In this document: piece after piece, positions 1 to 11,282 of the stretch | Position numbering within the stretch: position 1 is the first letter of the stretch | Layout of the letters: every line of letters begins with the position of its first letter | Translations under genes and position numbers: made by a program | The notes under the pieces: model-generated | Told to the model about the DNA's origin: nothing | Database searches by the model: none | What the model saw: the letters and a program-made list of their open reading frames with translations, nothing else | Origin: Stemphylium vesicarium | Taxonomy: Eukaryota; Ascomycota; Dothideomycetes; Pleosporales; Pleosporaceae | DNA: 64,000 nucleotides | Direction: 5' to 3' | NCBI GenBank assembly: GCA_004380135.1 | Contig: QXCR01000008.1 | Coordinates: forward strand, 124,001-188,000

Positions 1-1166
1 CACTTCTCATCCTTAGACTTCCCGTATCAGGACTAACAGCAGTAGATGAGCTGGCGCGGTGGAACTGGCACGAAGCCTACTACGACAAAGGCTGGGAGTG
101 TAATTTCGAGCAAGAAGGCCTCAAGGACGCTTTCAACGGGCTCGGCCTCGACGCTCGCCCTCTTTGGGACGAGGATAGCGAGAAAGCAGATGGTGATAAT
201 GATTGCTATGCGCTTCATCACTGGGAAATGGAGAGTGCTGATCCGGATGATCCGTGGGCGGAGATGATGCCGATTCTTGAGCAAAAGTATCAGGTCAATG
301 GAAAGGATTATACGGTACGTACGTTGGTCGCTTTCGCATGAGTCAACGGGGGATTGTAGGATACTGACCATTTCCAGGCCACCGGCGCATCCTACGAATT
401 CGCAATCAACTACGTGGGCGGAGCCATCATCGCTAAGAACATCAACAGCCCGCGTAGCGCCGTACAAGAAAAGGGTATCTGGGACCGGAAAGCAGATCCT
501 GATGAGCTTCCCGATTTGCAGTACCTTTCCGACGTGTACTGGGGTTATTGGGCGCGCGATAACCCGGATCTTAAGAACTTCCGCATCTATGGTGCTCACC
601 ATGTTATCAATGATGATACTGTGCTTTTGGTTACGCGTGCGCTGAGGAATAAGGGTAAATCTAAGTTGGAAAGGTGGCCTGGTGTCGAGTTTGAGAGGGG
701 GACTGAGGAGCATCTAGCTTTGATCGGTATGTATACTTTTTTTCTCTATTTCTCCTGTAGATTCTGTGGGTTCGATTTTGGAAGTCGATTATGTCCACGG
801 CCTACTCTGGCTATCTCCAGGCTTCTGTTTGGTGTTTTCAATCTTAGAAATATGTTTTACTGACCCTTTACAGCCTCCCCAATCGGCGCAACAGCCGCCC
901 ACTTCCTCATCGCCCACAAAGCCGACCTCGGCATCAAATGGATCACCAAAGTCACAGTAGTCATGAACGGGCAGTCTTCAGATAGAAGTCGGATAGTCGG
1001 AGAGGAAATGCACCTTTTCTTCTCGATTGGGGACGTTCCTCAGGACGAGGTTACGAAGCCGGGGGAGGAGGATAAGGAGACAGGTCGGGTTCAGAGCAAT
1101 GTTCTTCATGTACGAGATGAGGGGAAGCATGTGATCAGGGAACACAAGGTCATGGCGAATCTGTAG
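1..1166 (+). CDS. Conserved fungal protein of unknown function, 5' truncated by window edge
   Basis: Three exons can be read: 1-314 (open to the left edge), 378-726 and 874-1166. Both introns are typical (donors GTACGT and GTATGT, acceptors CCAG and ACAG), and the frame stays open across the joins. About 317 residues are visible, ending in ...REHKVMANL. The left part is rich in W, D and E (WNWHEAYYDKGW); the middle has a conserved-looking stretch around YWGYWARDNPDLKNF. I see no signal peptide, membrane segment or known catalytic motif in the visible part. I recognise the style as a conserved ascomycete hypothetical, but I cannot give it a function. The start codon lies outside the window. 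Confidence 0.75.
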
Positions 1167-1893
1167 AGAGGAGCTGCTGTGTCAGCTATGGGATGGGGGC
1201 GGTATGACTATGTTGGAATTTCCTAGACAGATGTGCAGTGTCAATACATTCCCTCTTCCATCTTTATCACTCCTCCCTTTTTGCTTCATGATAGAGACAA
1301 ACGTACACCCCATCAACCACGTATATTTCCTACAGTGATCAACCAATGTAGAATGTTTCCAATTCGCGGGTCTCATCTGCGACCCACTGTATAGTTTCGT
1401 GCCGTGCATATAGCCAATACCAACGAGCATAAAAGGCTCTCTTCTTCCTTTGACCGGTCTTAGAAGGACTGGTACATCCATGCCGAGAAGCACACACACT
1501 AGATAGAATATGAAATCCGAAATGCCTCTACGGACATGATGGCGCTGAATGTCGCTACCAACCTGTGAGAGTGAGGAAGCTCCGTCATTAGGTTTCTTGT
1601 CCCGGCGCACAGACACTTTCCATGGAAGAAGCTTTTCGACGGTACCACTTCCGCGAGCTTCCACAGCGTATGAGAGAGGGCTGTACCTCTTTTATTCACT
1701 TGACGGAACGCGACCGCCTTGTAGGTACACTACAACCCTACCAGTCGACGTGGGAGGCCTCGAGTAATGCTCGACCAATGAGATGGCTCAGACGTACACC
1801 GCCAAAAGTTCCAAGGTTCTCACCGCGCAATAAGTCCGGCAAAAACATTCCACAAACCACTGCAGGGTCGAAGGGCTCAACTTTGGGGTGATC
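1167..1893. other. Intergenic, 3' flank of the truncated gene and promoter of the BED/C6 regulator
   Basis: The genes on both sides read rightward. Open frames here are short and have no protein-like content. I see no clear TATA box or repeat. Confidence 0.6.
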
Positions 1894-4350
1894 ATGGGCC
1901 GCCGACCCAACCAATTGATCCTCGAGTACTTCGAGCGCGGCCCTAAGCTTGAAGATGCAAGTAACCGGTACCAGCACACGTGCAAGTCGTGCGGCGAAAA
2001 GGTGTGTAGCCCCGCGGTGAAATGCTCAAAGACGAAATTGAAACACCAATAGCTAACCCAGACACTCAAGTTCCCTAAAGGTCGCATAGATAGCCTCACG
2101 AACCACCTCGTCAAAAAATGCCCTGCGCTACCTCTCCAGGACCGGCAGCGCGCGCTGCTGCAGATGCACGAGCTGCCCCTCCCAGACAACATGACGCAGA
2201 CGGCCAATATGAACGCACCGGGGCCGAGCCAGATGCAGCACGGGCAGAAAATGAACCTCCCGTTTGCGCCTTCGAAACAGCTGTCCGCGCTTGAGACGCT
2301 GGCCGAGGTCTCGCGACAACACCTGGACTTGTCTGGGAAGCGCATGGCGGAGAAGCAGCCCTCGCAGGTGCAACACAACCACAATAACGCAAATCACGCG
2401 GGGCTACTGGAGGAGTTCTTGATACAAGATGACAGACCAGATGGCTCTGACATGGGTGCGCTTTCGCAGGGAATGGACATGTCAAATCCGCCGGCTATGT
2501 CGACCATGTACCAGTTCAACAACGGACTCCACCACTCGCCGACGACCTCGCCGAACATGGGCCATATGCCACTCTCAAACTCGTCGTCTATGTCGCATAT
2601 GGTTCCCTCGCTCGTCATGGCTGCATCTGCCGCCAATGATCTGATGCCCCTAACGAACGGCATGTCCATGGACACAGACATGAACCTCTCAGGACATGGT
2701 ATGCATGGCATGTCAGACGGAAAATTCTTTCATCCACAGGCGCGTGGGCACTGGCCAAACATCCAGCCCAATTCCCTTGATCCAATGTTGCAGGATCATG
2801 GCAAAGAGCACATGCAGATGAACGACCATCATAACAAGGGCATGGGTCACCAGCGGCCGCTTGCCATGAACACAAGCAATCAGACTCACTTCACGACCGA
2901 TTTCAGCATGAATCAGAAACCGGCGAAGCCAAAGGTCAGGGGTCGCTTCACAGATTCTAGGCGCAAGGAAGTACAGGAGGTGCGGAAGCGAGGCGCATGC
3001 ATTCGTTGCCGCATGCTCAAAAAGCCTTGCTCGGGGGAGAACCCTTGCAATACGTGTCAGAATGTTGAGAGCGCGCGGCTGTGGAAGCAGCCCTGCATTC
3101 GAACGCGGATAGCAGAGGAGTTTGGTCTCTACACTGCAGGTCTGCACAGCGTGCTCGCATTCCATGCCACAAATCAAGCCAAGGGTCAAATACGACTTGA
3201 TCAGACGCCGGGTCGGATCGAAGCCACTCACTTCCCTGCATCTGGGACTTTCACGACCTTCACGCCGCTGAAGTGCCAACAAACCCAAGCAGTCCAGAAC
3301 ACCGACATCGACCCTGCCATTTTCTCTGGACTTGCATCACCTGACCTAGAACTGATAGACAGCGACGATGACGTTAGTGGAAAGGTAGACCACTATGTGA
3401 AGAAGATGGCCGGGCACTTTTCCGATACCGAGGATTCGAATTTCATGAAGGCGACAGTGCACAGCGCGAAGAGCATAGCATCACTAAGCCCAGACGGACT
3501 CATATCCAAGGCCCTGGAACTCTGGAATCTCACACGCATACTCACGTCTCGCAATCTTGAATGGCACCTCTTCTCCAACCCATCCGTCCCGCCTGCGCTC
3601 GCGCCTTCGACATTGTCGCCCGCAGATATCGAAGATACCATTCGTAGACCCATCACGCCTCTCGAGCACGCCGCGTCGTACAACCTCATTACCATGCAGC
3701 TCATGGGCGCAACTGAGAAGCGTGCCGCATGCCTCGCACGGATTGTCATGAACGACCTCGAACGCCGCCTACTCCAGCGCCAACAGGCAAACCCCTTTGA
3801 AACCTTCCTTGTCGCCGTGATTCTCCTCGCCTGCGTAGAGCGCATGTGCTGGCTCTTCCGGTCCTGGGAAATTCCATCGGTAACCGAAGAAGAGGATGAT
3901 GGCGGCGATGATGCATTCAAAGCGTCATCCTCCATGTCCAACGATCTCGCATCCGCCCTCCAGTCCGGCGGCACAACCGCGCCCACCTCTTCTTCCTCTT
4001 CTCCCTCCGCCCCACCAGCACACGACCTCCCATCTCACATGGCCCCCCGCAACCCCCGCTGGCCCCTCGACAAGTCCCCCGCACTCTTCTCCCAGCAAGG
4101 CGAAAAATTCAGCGACATCCTCAACATGCTACTCAAGATGCGCGGCGTGCCCCCCAAAGTCACGTCCATGGGTCTCGATGCCGCGCTCACGGTGTGGAAT
4201 GGCGATGCAGATGAGAAAGTGAGGGAGTGGTATGATGGTATTGCTGTTACGCCGCAGATGCTGGATGAGCGGGCGGGTGCGAGGTTTGTGGGTGTGGAGC
4301 CGGCGGAGTGGGAGATGAAGTTTGTGGGTAAGATTATCAGGGGGGATTGA
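1894..4350 (+). CDS. Transcription factor with N-terminal BED-like finger and atypical Zn2Cys6 motif
   Basis: Two exons, 1894-2001 and 2071-4350, give 795 residues; the intron has donor GTGTGT, branch GCTAAC and acceptor CAAG. The upstream exon supplies MGRRPNQLIL and the first half of a BED-type finger (C30, C33, H48, C53: Cx2C...Hx4C), which is why the start is placed at 1894 and not at the first ATG of the long open frame (2164). Residues 70-310 are rich in M, N, S, H and Q. At about 346-378 lies a cysteine cluster Cx2Cx6Cx5Cx2Cx12C preceded by basic residues (RRKEVQEVRKRG). The C-terminal half is mostly helical with a Ser/Pro stretch near residue 670. A nuclear DNA-binding regulator is the natural reading. 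The last cysteine spacing (12) is longer than in classical Gal4-type fingers. Target genes are unknown. Confidence 0.88.
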
Positions 4351-4672
4351 GTGAGCTGGTGGGGTGGGGGTTTGGTATGTGCATGGGACGTTGTTTGATG
4401 GGTGGACTTTTGTATTTTCTTCACTGAATGAATTGTAGATGATACCACGTAGCTGGGCAGACGACGGACGGACGTGTACGCGCGCGTTCGCGTGCTTTTG
4501 AATGAATAGGTCATGACGATGACGTTCTTGTTGCTCTATTACATTGGCTTCTGCTTCTGAGTTCGTAAATTTCCTACGTTTGGCTAGACACGTGCAATGC
4601 GCCGGAACTCCGTAACACGACATCATGGCTCTATAGATGGGATGATGAACAGGTAGATTGACAGACAACAGC
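4351..4672. other. Convergent 3' flanks
   Basis: Short stretch between the tail-to-tail regulator gene and VPS24. Nothing beyond 3' untranslated sequence is seen. Confidence 0.5.
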
Positions 4673-5412
4673 TCAGCTCTTGAGTGCCTCGAGACGGCCG
4701 CGCATCTGAGCCAGCATTTCCGCCTGGTCTTCTTCCTCTTCCTCCTCTGGCTGCGGCGCAATAGGAAGCTCCTCTTCCTTGGCTTTGCTAGGCGGTAACC
4801 TGTCCTTGAGCACCTCACTCAGCACCTTGTCTACTTCTTCCTCAGCCTCGTCCGCTTCACCCTCCAGCATCTCGTTCTCGCCTAGCGTATCATCCAGCAT
4901 CTCCTCGATGATGCCCGCCTTCATGAGCTCAGAGCTGAGTTCCCGCATGGTCCCCGTCAGCTCTGGTAGTCTCACTAGACTATTTACATCCTTCATGATG
5001 CCCGTGCTGGCTTTGATGCTGCCCTCGATCTTCCTCACGGAAAAGGCCTCGTTGACCTGCATCTGCACGCTATTAAGCTGCGCCTTGGACGTAATGAGGC
5101 GCGTGTTCTGTTTCCGGACGCGAATCAGCTCCCGGGCGAAGATGCGGACGTCCTGGTTGGCCTGGTTGGCCATGGAGGGGTTGCGTTGGGCGCGTTTGGA
5201 GGATTGCTGGATGAGGGTTTTCGTTTTTTGCTCCGTGGCTTTGAGCTGCTGGATGTCGCGATCGAGTTTGCGGACGTTTTGGCGCACGAGGGCGTTGCAT
5301 TTGCGCTTCTAGGGGCTTGTTAGATGGTGGAGGTAGGCGTGTGGTGGGCAGAGGTGGTGCGTACCTGCTCCTCGGGCGTGGGCTTCCATAGGAGACCCTT
5401 GATGGTCTCCAT
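4673..5412 (-). CDS. VPS24: ESCRT-III subunit Vps24 (CHMP3)
   Basis: Two exons on the minus strand: 5365-5412 encodes METIKGLLWKPTPEEQ and 4673-5308 the rest, giving 227 residues, the usual Vps24/CHMP3 size. The intron has donor GTACGC and acceptor CTAG. The protein begins with a basic amphipathic segment followed by long helices (KRKCNALVRQNVRKLDRD...) and an acidic tail. The last residues (MRGRLEALKS) match a MIM1-type motif for binding the MIT domain of Vps4. Known family role: with Vps2 it caps Snf7 polymers on endosomes to form multivesicular bodies. The first exon is short and easily missed. The gene is divergent from the p23 co-chaperone gene. Confidence 0.95.
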
Positions 5413-6125
5413 GGCGGGCAGTCAGAGTCAGTCGGGCCAGATGTGCGCAGGTGTGTCTTGCAGGCGCCGGCTCCGTGGTGGTTTGGTGTGGATGTCGTCT
5501 GCGCTAATGGGTGCGGATAAAGCGGGAGTGGGCAGGTCCAAAGATTAGGAAACGCGTGATCAAGGCGGCGATAGGCAATTGGCAGAGTGGCAAGTGGCAG
5601 CTATACAGATATTCGCGCATACGAGGGTCGAGCAGTGTGGTGAGGTCGCGATGATTCAAGTGCATGTATGTGCATGTGCATGCCATGTCAGGGTCCGCGG
5701 TGCCGTATGGGTGCCTTGCCGGCTCCAGGATCGAGCTCGGGCCCATTGTGACGTTGAGCTCTTCGCGGGGCAGGCGCAACCACCCACTAGCCTCCAGATC
5801 GAAGTTTGTCAATCAACGCGACATTGGCCGAGACGATTAAACAAATCAAAGACACCTATCGGATCTACCGCTACCTATTCCTACGCGCTGCATTTCGTAA
5901 TTGATCGCCCAAAACCGGGTCGTTGAACTTCAAGATTCTATAGAGCTTCTATTGCTTTCCACGCTAGTCCCGCAGCAACACTGCATTTCTTCCCCCTTCA
6001 ATCTGCTTCTTCCAGACAAACACTCCAACCGAACAACAATCCAGCTCCGCTACCTTGACCACCACACTCTTGACTCAAGTTCGAACCCGATTGGAAATTA
6101 TACCACAGAACCACCGCTTTCAAAA
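5413..6125. other. Shared divergent promoter region VPS24 / p23
   Basis: Head-to-head intergenic region. It holds a short TGCATG-rich patch (about 5660-5687) and a pyrimidine-rich leader before the p23 start (about 5985-6060). No clear TATA box. Confidence 0.5.
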
Positions 6126-7084
6126 ATGACTACCGTCACTCCAGAAGGTAAGCTGCAGCCTTGTCTACCCTCCTTAAGATGCTCCTGAAGGTCCCTACCA
6201 AGCTTGTTCTGCGCGGGGAGAGGGAATAGGTGTCTTTTTATTCCAAGTTAGACTCGGGCATATGTACATCACGTACTGCCTATTCGCGACCGACATGGGA
6301 GCGTCCGCAGAGCCTTCATCCAATGCGAATTAACACGTGCTAACTGCCATAGTCACTTGGGCGCAGCGCTCATCCGCCGATGACCCCGAGAAGAACTACG
6401 TATACCTCACCATCGTCGCCGCCGACGTACCCGAGTCGGATATGAAGCTCGACCTCAAGGAGCAGTCCCTTAGCTTCAAGGGTACCTCAACTTCCAAGAA
6501 GTGCACATACGCCATCGACCTTGAGTTCTTTGCAGAGATCGACCCCAAGGAGTCCAAGATCAGCCACAGCGGTCGCGACGTCACATTAGTACTGCGCAAG
6601 AAGGAGCTCAAGGAGGAGTTCTGGCCCCGCCTGCTCAAGGACACCAAGAAGATGCACTTCCTCAAGACCAACTTCGACAAGGTAAGCTGCGCAGGAACAG
6701 GATATTCAAGAGCACCGGACTAACATCTTGTAGTGGGTTGACGAGGACGAGCAAGACGAGGCCCCCGAGGACGAGTCGATGAACCAGATGAACCCAATGG
6801 CCGGCGCCGGTGGTGGTGGCGACGGCGGTTTCGGCGGCATCGACTTCAGCAAGCTTGGCGCCGGCGGCGGCATGGGCGGCATGCCTGGCATGGAGGGCAT
6901 GGACATGAGCCAAATGATGGCCAACATGGGTGGCGGTGGCATGCCACCGGGCATGGGCGGCGAGGACGACAGCGAGGACGATGACGACATGCCCGAGCTT
7001 GAGAACGACGAGGACAGCAAGGACAAGGCACCCGCAGCTGCCGCCGCATCAGGCGACAAGCCTAAGATTGAGGAAGTTGCGTAG
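6126..7084 (+). CDS. Hsp90 co-chaperone p23/Sba1/Wos2 family
   Basis: Three exons, 6126-6147, 6353-6681 and 6734-7084, encode 233 residues. The first exon is only 22 nt (MTTVTPE plus one base) and is followed by a 205-nt intron, long for this window. Residues 8-115 form a CS domain (VTWAQRS..., YVYLTIVAADVPESDMKLDL, FWPRLLKDTKKMHFLKTNFDKW). The tail is Gly/Met-rich, then acidic (GEDDSEDDDDMPELENDED). This is the standard architecture of cytosolic p23, which stabilises the closed ATP-bound form of Hsp90. The tail is low-complexity, so its exact length may vary between strains. Confidence 0.95.
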
Positions 7085-7482
7085 ACTAGCAACAAGACTA
7101 ATATCGATGAGATTGTGGAGATTCTGTATCTTCTCGCGGCGAGTGTTTGAAACCGCAAACGGGATTGGGTGGCGCGCATGACTGGCTGGCGTTAACTACT
7201 CAATCTTTGGGGGAAGGCATCGGAGTCTAGTCTACTGTGGCTATGGATGAGTTTGCATCTATGAGTCGATATTTTCTTTGGAACCCAAGCGTGCTGGTGC
7301 GGGTAATGATCACATTACGCAGTATATGACAAAATAAGACGAATCAAGCTTTCATGACTGAAAACATGCCACTGTATGATGTAACATGTTGATTGGTGTA
7401 TTTGAGATTCTGGTCTATCTCTTGAGTAGTTTGGGGTATATTTCTAGGATCCCGAGACCTCCCCGGGTCGCTCTGCGGAATC
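7085..7482. other. Convergent 3' flanks of p23 and HAD genes
   Basis: Tail-to-tail intergenic stretch; AT-richer in 7290-7400. Nothing else is seen. Confidence 0.5.
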
Positions 7483-8402
7483 TCACACCTTGGTTCCAAT
7501 TTGCCAGCTCTCGTATGGGAAGTCTTCCAGGCTGTGGTGCAGCCTAGCCCAGCCATCATCAATCTCACCAGGCATACCTGTCCTCCGCTTTCCTTCTACA
7601 ACCTTCTCCTCCAAGTTCTGTAGCTTCTCCTCCTCGCTCTCTTTGTGCTCCCCTGTCAGCCCAGCGAGCACCTCCTTCTCCCTGCCCTTGTATTCAACCA
7701 GGAGATCCGGGTGGGGGCACCACACCACCTGCATGCCAGCTCTGCGTCCCGATTCCACTCCAGGTACACTATCCTCAAATACCAGACACTCTTCTGGCTG
7801 GATAGGCGGCTGGCCTTGCTCTTCCATTGTCTTGTTCAGCGTAGAAAGCGCAACAAGGTAGATGTACGGCGCAGGTTTACCCTTGCCGGGCGGTATCCTG
7901 GGGTCGTCGCCTAAAACCTTGTGTTCAGGCGAGAACCTGTCAAACAGGTAACCCAGATGCGAGCTCTTGAGCTCAAAGTTCGCCTTGTGACTGCTCGTCG
8001 CAAGCGCAATGTGTACGCCCCTGCTCTTCAGGCCGTCCAGCAAGTCGATGACACCGGGGAGCGGCTTTGTATTCGGGAAGACTTTCTTCTGAAGTTCGAA
8101 TTGCTCGGCCATGAACTGCTCATTTGAGATGGGCAGTTGGGCATACTCGTGGAAGATATGGGCGGCTTGGGGACCGGGACGGCCTTGGAGTTGTGCTTTT
8201 ATGGACCAGGGGAGAGGGGGACGACCGTAACGCTCGAGAATTGTGTTTGTGACTATGCTGTAGAGATCTTCCGAGTCGATCAGCAGGCCGTCCATGTCGA
8301 ATAGAGCGGCCCTTATGCGGGGTGGTGGGGTGGTAGTGCTGAACCATGTCAATTGAAGTCCCAAAGAGCCATTTGGGGTGAGAAAACTTGCTTTGAGCCC
8401 AT
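7483..8402 (-). CDS. HAD-superfamily phosphatase (GS1 / pseudouridine-5'-phosphatase-like)
   Basis: The core open frame runs 8338-7483. It contains HAD motif I FDMDGLLIDSED, motif II LATSSHK, a conserved lysine in GKGKPAPYIYL and motif III VFEDSVPGVESGRRAG, typical of GS1/HDHD1-like phosphatases acting on small sugar phosphates or nucleotides. Motif I would sit only a few residues from the N-terminus, and the frame has no ATG upstream of it. A start appears if an 11-nt exon 8392-8402 (ATG GGC TCA AA) is joined to 8338 through a 53-nt intron with donor GCAAGT and acceptor TTCAG. This gives M-G-S-N-T-T-T-P-P-P before the domain and 288 residues overall. The GC-AG intron is inferred from sequence only. 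The substrate is unknown. Confidence 0.88.
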
Positions 8403-8666
8403 CTTGACGTTTTCCTGAAGCGTTTGAGATGGTATGTAGAAGACTGAAGGTGTGTGTGGGTGTTCAATGGAGAGAGATTTTCAAAAGTTGAGGCGAGGTG
8501 AATGTTTAAGGGTACCCCACGCCCCGTGGATGGCCGAGACGTGGGGCGCTAGTCGGACCTCCGTTCTGCCCGCAGACGTCACTTTGGCACATAGATCTAC
8601 AGGTACTACCACCGATCGACCGAGAATACTGACAGCCCCATACAACATTCGAATTCTAAACGAGTT

Positions 8667-9470
8667 ATGGCATCGCAAAACGACACCGTTTCAAAGCTTG
8701 AAACGGCCGAAGTAGCGATACCCGAAATCTTCCCGCCAGACGAAGAAAAGAAATTACTCGACGAAGCGAACGCGGAAAAGGCATCAGCGAACAAAACATT
8801 CACATCCGGCGAATACAATGGCGCGATACAGGGCTACGAGAAGGCACTTGCAGTCTGCCCGACATACCTCGAATACGAGATTGCAGTCCTGCGTTCCAAC
8901 ATCGCAGCCTGCCACCTGAAGTTGGAGGAGTGGAAGCAAGCCGTGGAATCAGCCACACAAGCCCTGGAAGCACTAGACCGCATAGATCCTCCTCCCTCTG
9001 CCCCCAAGGATACAGGCAAAGATGGGGAGAATCAAGCATCAGGAAGCGGCGCCATCAACGAAATCGACGACACCACTGAAATCTACCTCGATGCGCTTAC
9101 GCGCACCAACCACAGCATAAACGACGTCCACAAGTTACGCACTAAGGCGCTTCTCCGCCGCGCAAAAGCACGTCACGAAGTCGGTGGTTGGGCCTCTCTC
9201 CAGGGCGCGCTCGAAGACTACCAAGCTCTGTCCAAACCACCTCACCAGCTTTCCAGCCTGGATCTGAAAGCTGTGCAAGCTGCGCTAAGGAAGCTGCCGG
9301 GGCAGATGGACCAGGCGAAGGATGCTGAGATGGCGGATATGATGGGGAAGTTGAAGCAGTTGGGCAATGGCATCTTGAAGCCGTTTGGACTCAGCACGGA
9401 GAATTTCCAGTTCACAAAGGATGAGAAGAGTGGGGGGTATAGTATGAATTTTAATCAGGGTGGGAAGTAG
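8667..9470 (+). CDS. TPR protein, TTC1-like
   Basis: Single exon of 267 residues starting at the ATG 8667. After a charged N-terminus, TPR helices follow: ANKTFTSGEYNGAIQGYEKAL (about 44-64), LRSNIAACHLKLEEWKQAVESATQAL (about 73-98) and, after an acidic insert, KALLRRAKARHEVGGWASLQGALEDY (about 169-194). The C-terminal GNGILKPFGLSTENFQFTKDE resembles the conserved tail of TTC1-type proteins, which act as chaperone adaptors. Cytosolic, no membrane segment. The gene is divergent from the HAD gene, with only 264 bp between the start codons. Exact partners (Hsp70/Hsp90) are inferred from the family. Confidence 0.88.
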   Translation: MASQNDTVSKLETAEVAIPEIFPPDEEKKLLDEANAEKASANKTFTSGEYNGAIQGYEKALAVCPTYLEYEIAVLRSNIAACHLKLEEWKQAVESATQALEALDRIDPPPSAPKDTGKDGENQASGSGAINEIDDTTEIYLDALTRTNHSINDVHKLRTKALLRRAKARHEVGGWASLQGALEDYQALSKPPHQLSSLDLKAVQAALRKLPGQMDQAKDAEMADMMGKLKQLGNGILKPFGLSTENFQFTKDEKSGGYSMNFNQGGK

Positions 9471-10281
9471 GATGGTGCAGAGGTAGGGTAATCAAATGCT
9501 GTGAGTGTGATTGCTACTTCCATCTATTACATTGCATCTTCAATCTTGCCCAGTAACATTGCATCGATCGAATAACCACGATGATCTCGTCATGGTTACG
9601 TTCTTCAGGCCAGATGACGGGCTGAGACTAAGATGAAGATTCGGTTTAAGGGATGTTCTACCTTCAATTTGCATGAAAGTGACTACAGAACGATTTGTTA
9701 TGATGCTTAGTTACATGATTAGCAGCCGTGATAGGTTTGAAAAAAAGGTCTCCTGAGCTATATCATCGATCAAGCCGAACATCATAGAGGACCATAGCTT
9801 GCAACGGCTCGAGACCAAACGTCGTTGTATGCATGCCAAGGACCCAGCACGAAGTCGTTATTGAAGGACCACTGCCCGATTGGTGACGATGACCTCCCAA
9901 AGGAACCCACGGCATCTAGACGCCGCAAATAGCATGACGTCTGCCGAGGAGGGCGATCGAGACCGCGCTAGCCGGGCCGGTGTAGCGCACGCTTGCGGTG
10001 GGCTGCCACTCCCCGTATCATGAGTGGCACGAGAGAGCGACAGACTTTGGTATACAGTTATATAGTGCGAGGGATAGCTACAGGGAGAACGTCGCTGGGC
10101 GATTTGACGGCCAGCGACAGCTTTTGCTTTTAACCTAGCGGTGCAGCCAAACGTCAGAGTCCCTTTACATTGCAAACGGCTTAAATCTACACATGTTTTC
10201 CATTGTCAGCGGAGGAACCTTTTGTGCCCAATGCGAAACCGACAGCTTCATTGAAACAGAATCGGAAACTGTTGCGTCGAC
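9471..10281. other. Intergenic, no recognised feature
   Basis: No protein-like open frame, tRNA or repeat is seen on either strand. Confidence 0.5.
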
Positions 10282-10911
10282 ATGCTTACAGCCAACCCGA
10301 GGGAGCACGAATGTGATCCTACCCTCGCCCATTCCTTCATGAAGAGCTTCCTCATACTACATACCCTATCATGGATACGAATGAAGTTCCAATTCGGCGG
10401 GTCTCAGCCGCACCTAATCGACGTGGTGAAGAACCTACTGGGCTTTTCCTCTCCGCTCTCTCCTCCTCCTCCTCCTCCTCCTCCTCCTCCTCCTGCTCTT
10501 CCCACGCCCACCGCAGACGAACCAGATTCAGATTACCACAACGACATACCCTACGTCAAGCTCAACAGCGAATTCCGCGACTGTCTTCGCAAACAATGGA
10601 CAAACGATCCGAACCAGCTCTATCTCGACTGCTGCTTCGACCCAAAGCTCGACATCAACCTAGCCAAGGATTTCAACGTCGAGGGTCTATCTCCCGTTGT
10701 TAAAGCCACCGATGGCGACCGCTTCATCCTAAGAGACGCAAAGACACGATACTATCTCTGGGATGCGTGGGACGGTCGGTTACTCAGGTTCCGCGGTTCA
10801 TGGACTGAGGGCTTCACGTCCAAGGAGCTGCTAGTCAGCAATCTCATCTGCAACATGACGAGGGCGGAAATGGACACAGATGACATTTATAAAGAAAGGA
10901 TAGTCGACTAG
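10282..10911 (+). CDS. Hypothetical protein with polyproline tract
   Basis: Single exon of 209 residues if it starts at 10282; the ATG at 10381 (MKFQFGG) is an alternative start giving 176 residues. A run of eleven prolines at about residues 61-71 comes from a TCC microsatellite. The part after it looks like a real folded protein (DIPYVKLNSEFRDC..., RFILRDAKTRYYLWDAWDGRLLRFRGSW), with aromatic and charged residues in natural proportion. I recognise no family. The other open frame across the same microsatellite gives a poly-Ser product and looks like a shadow. Confidence 0.55.
   Translation: MLTANPREHECDPTLAHSFMKSFLILHTLSWIRMKFQFGGSQPHLIDVVKNLLGFSSPLSPPPPPPPPPPPALPTPTADEPDSDYHNDIPYVKLNSEFRDCLRKQWTNDPNQLYLDCCFDPKLDINLAKDFNVEGLSPVVKATDGDRFILRDAKTRYYLWDAWDGRLLRFRGSWTEGFTSKELLVSNLICNMTRAEMDTDDIYKERIVD
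10461..10494 (+). repeat. TCC trinucleotide microsatellite
   Basis: Eleven perfect TCC units inside the hypothetical gene, read as polyproline in the favoured frame. Likely to vary in copy number. Confidence 0.95.
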
Positions 10912-11282
10912 GTTAGCTAGGCGGTTGCAGGATATAGTACGTCTTTTGAGAAGTTGAGAGCTGGACCTGTCGCGAGATTGTGAGGTTCGCGGCTTTCCCC
11001 GACCGGAAAAGTGATGTAGTGTTCTAACGAAGTTAAACGAACCAATGACGAATTTATGAAACCCATTTCGCCCCACTGTTTTTTTATGTCCTTCCTGTCC
11101 CCCCGCTCCTCCACCCAATTTGCTGGCGGGCTCGTGACTCCTCCACAGTGGGAAAGCATCGATTTGGTGATCGACCACCTGCCATGCCGATACCTGATTG
11201 AGAAACTTGTCTTGACGTAGAGGTGTTGAAATTCCCCAAAACTTCGGTTTTTTATTTGCTTTTTCCAGTCCAACGGCACACC
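10912..11282. other. Promoter region of TRM11
   Basis: Between two rightward genes; ends in a T-rich stretch near 11245-11275 just before the TRM11 start. No other signal is seen. Confidence 0.45.

Noticed and set aside
2164..4350. Starting the BED/C6 regulator at the first ATG of the long frame
   Set aside because: A well-formed intron adds 67 residues that complete a BED-like finger, so the upstream start at 1894 is favoured.
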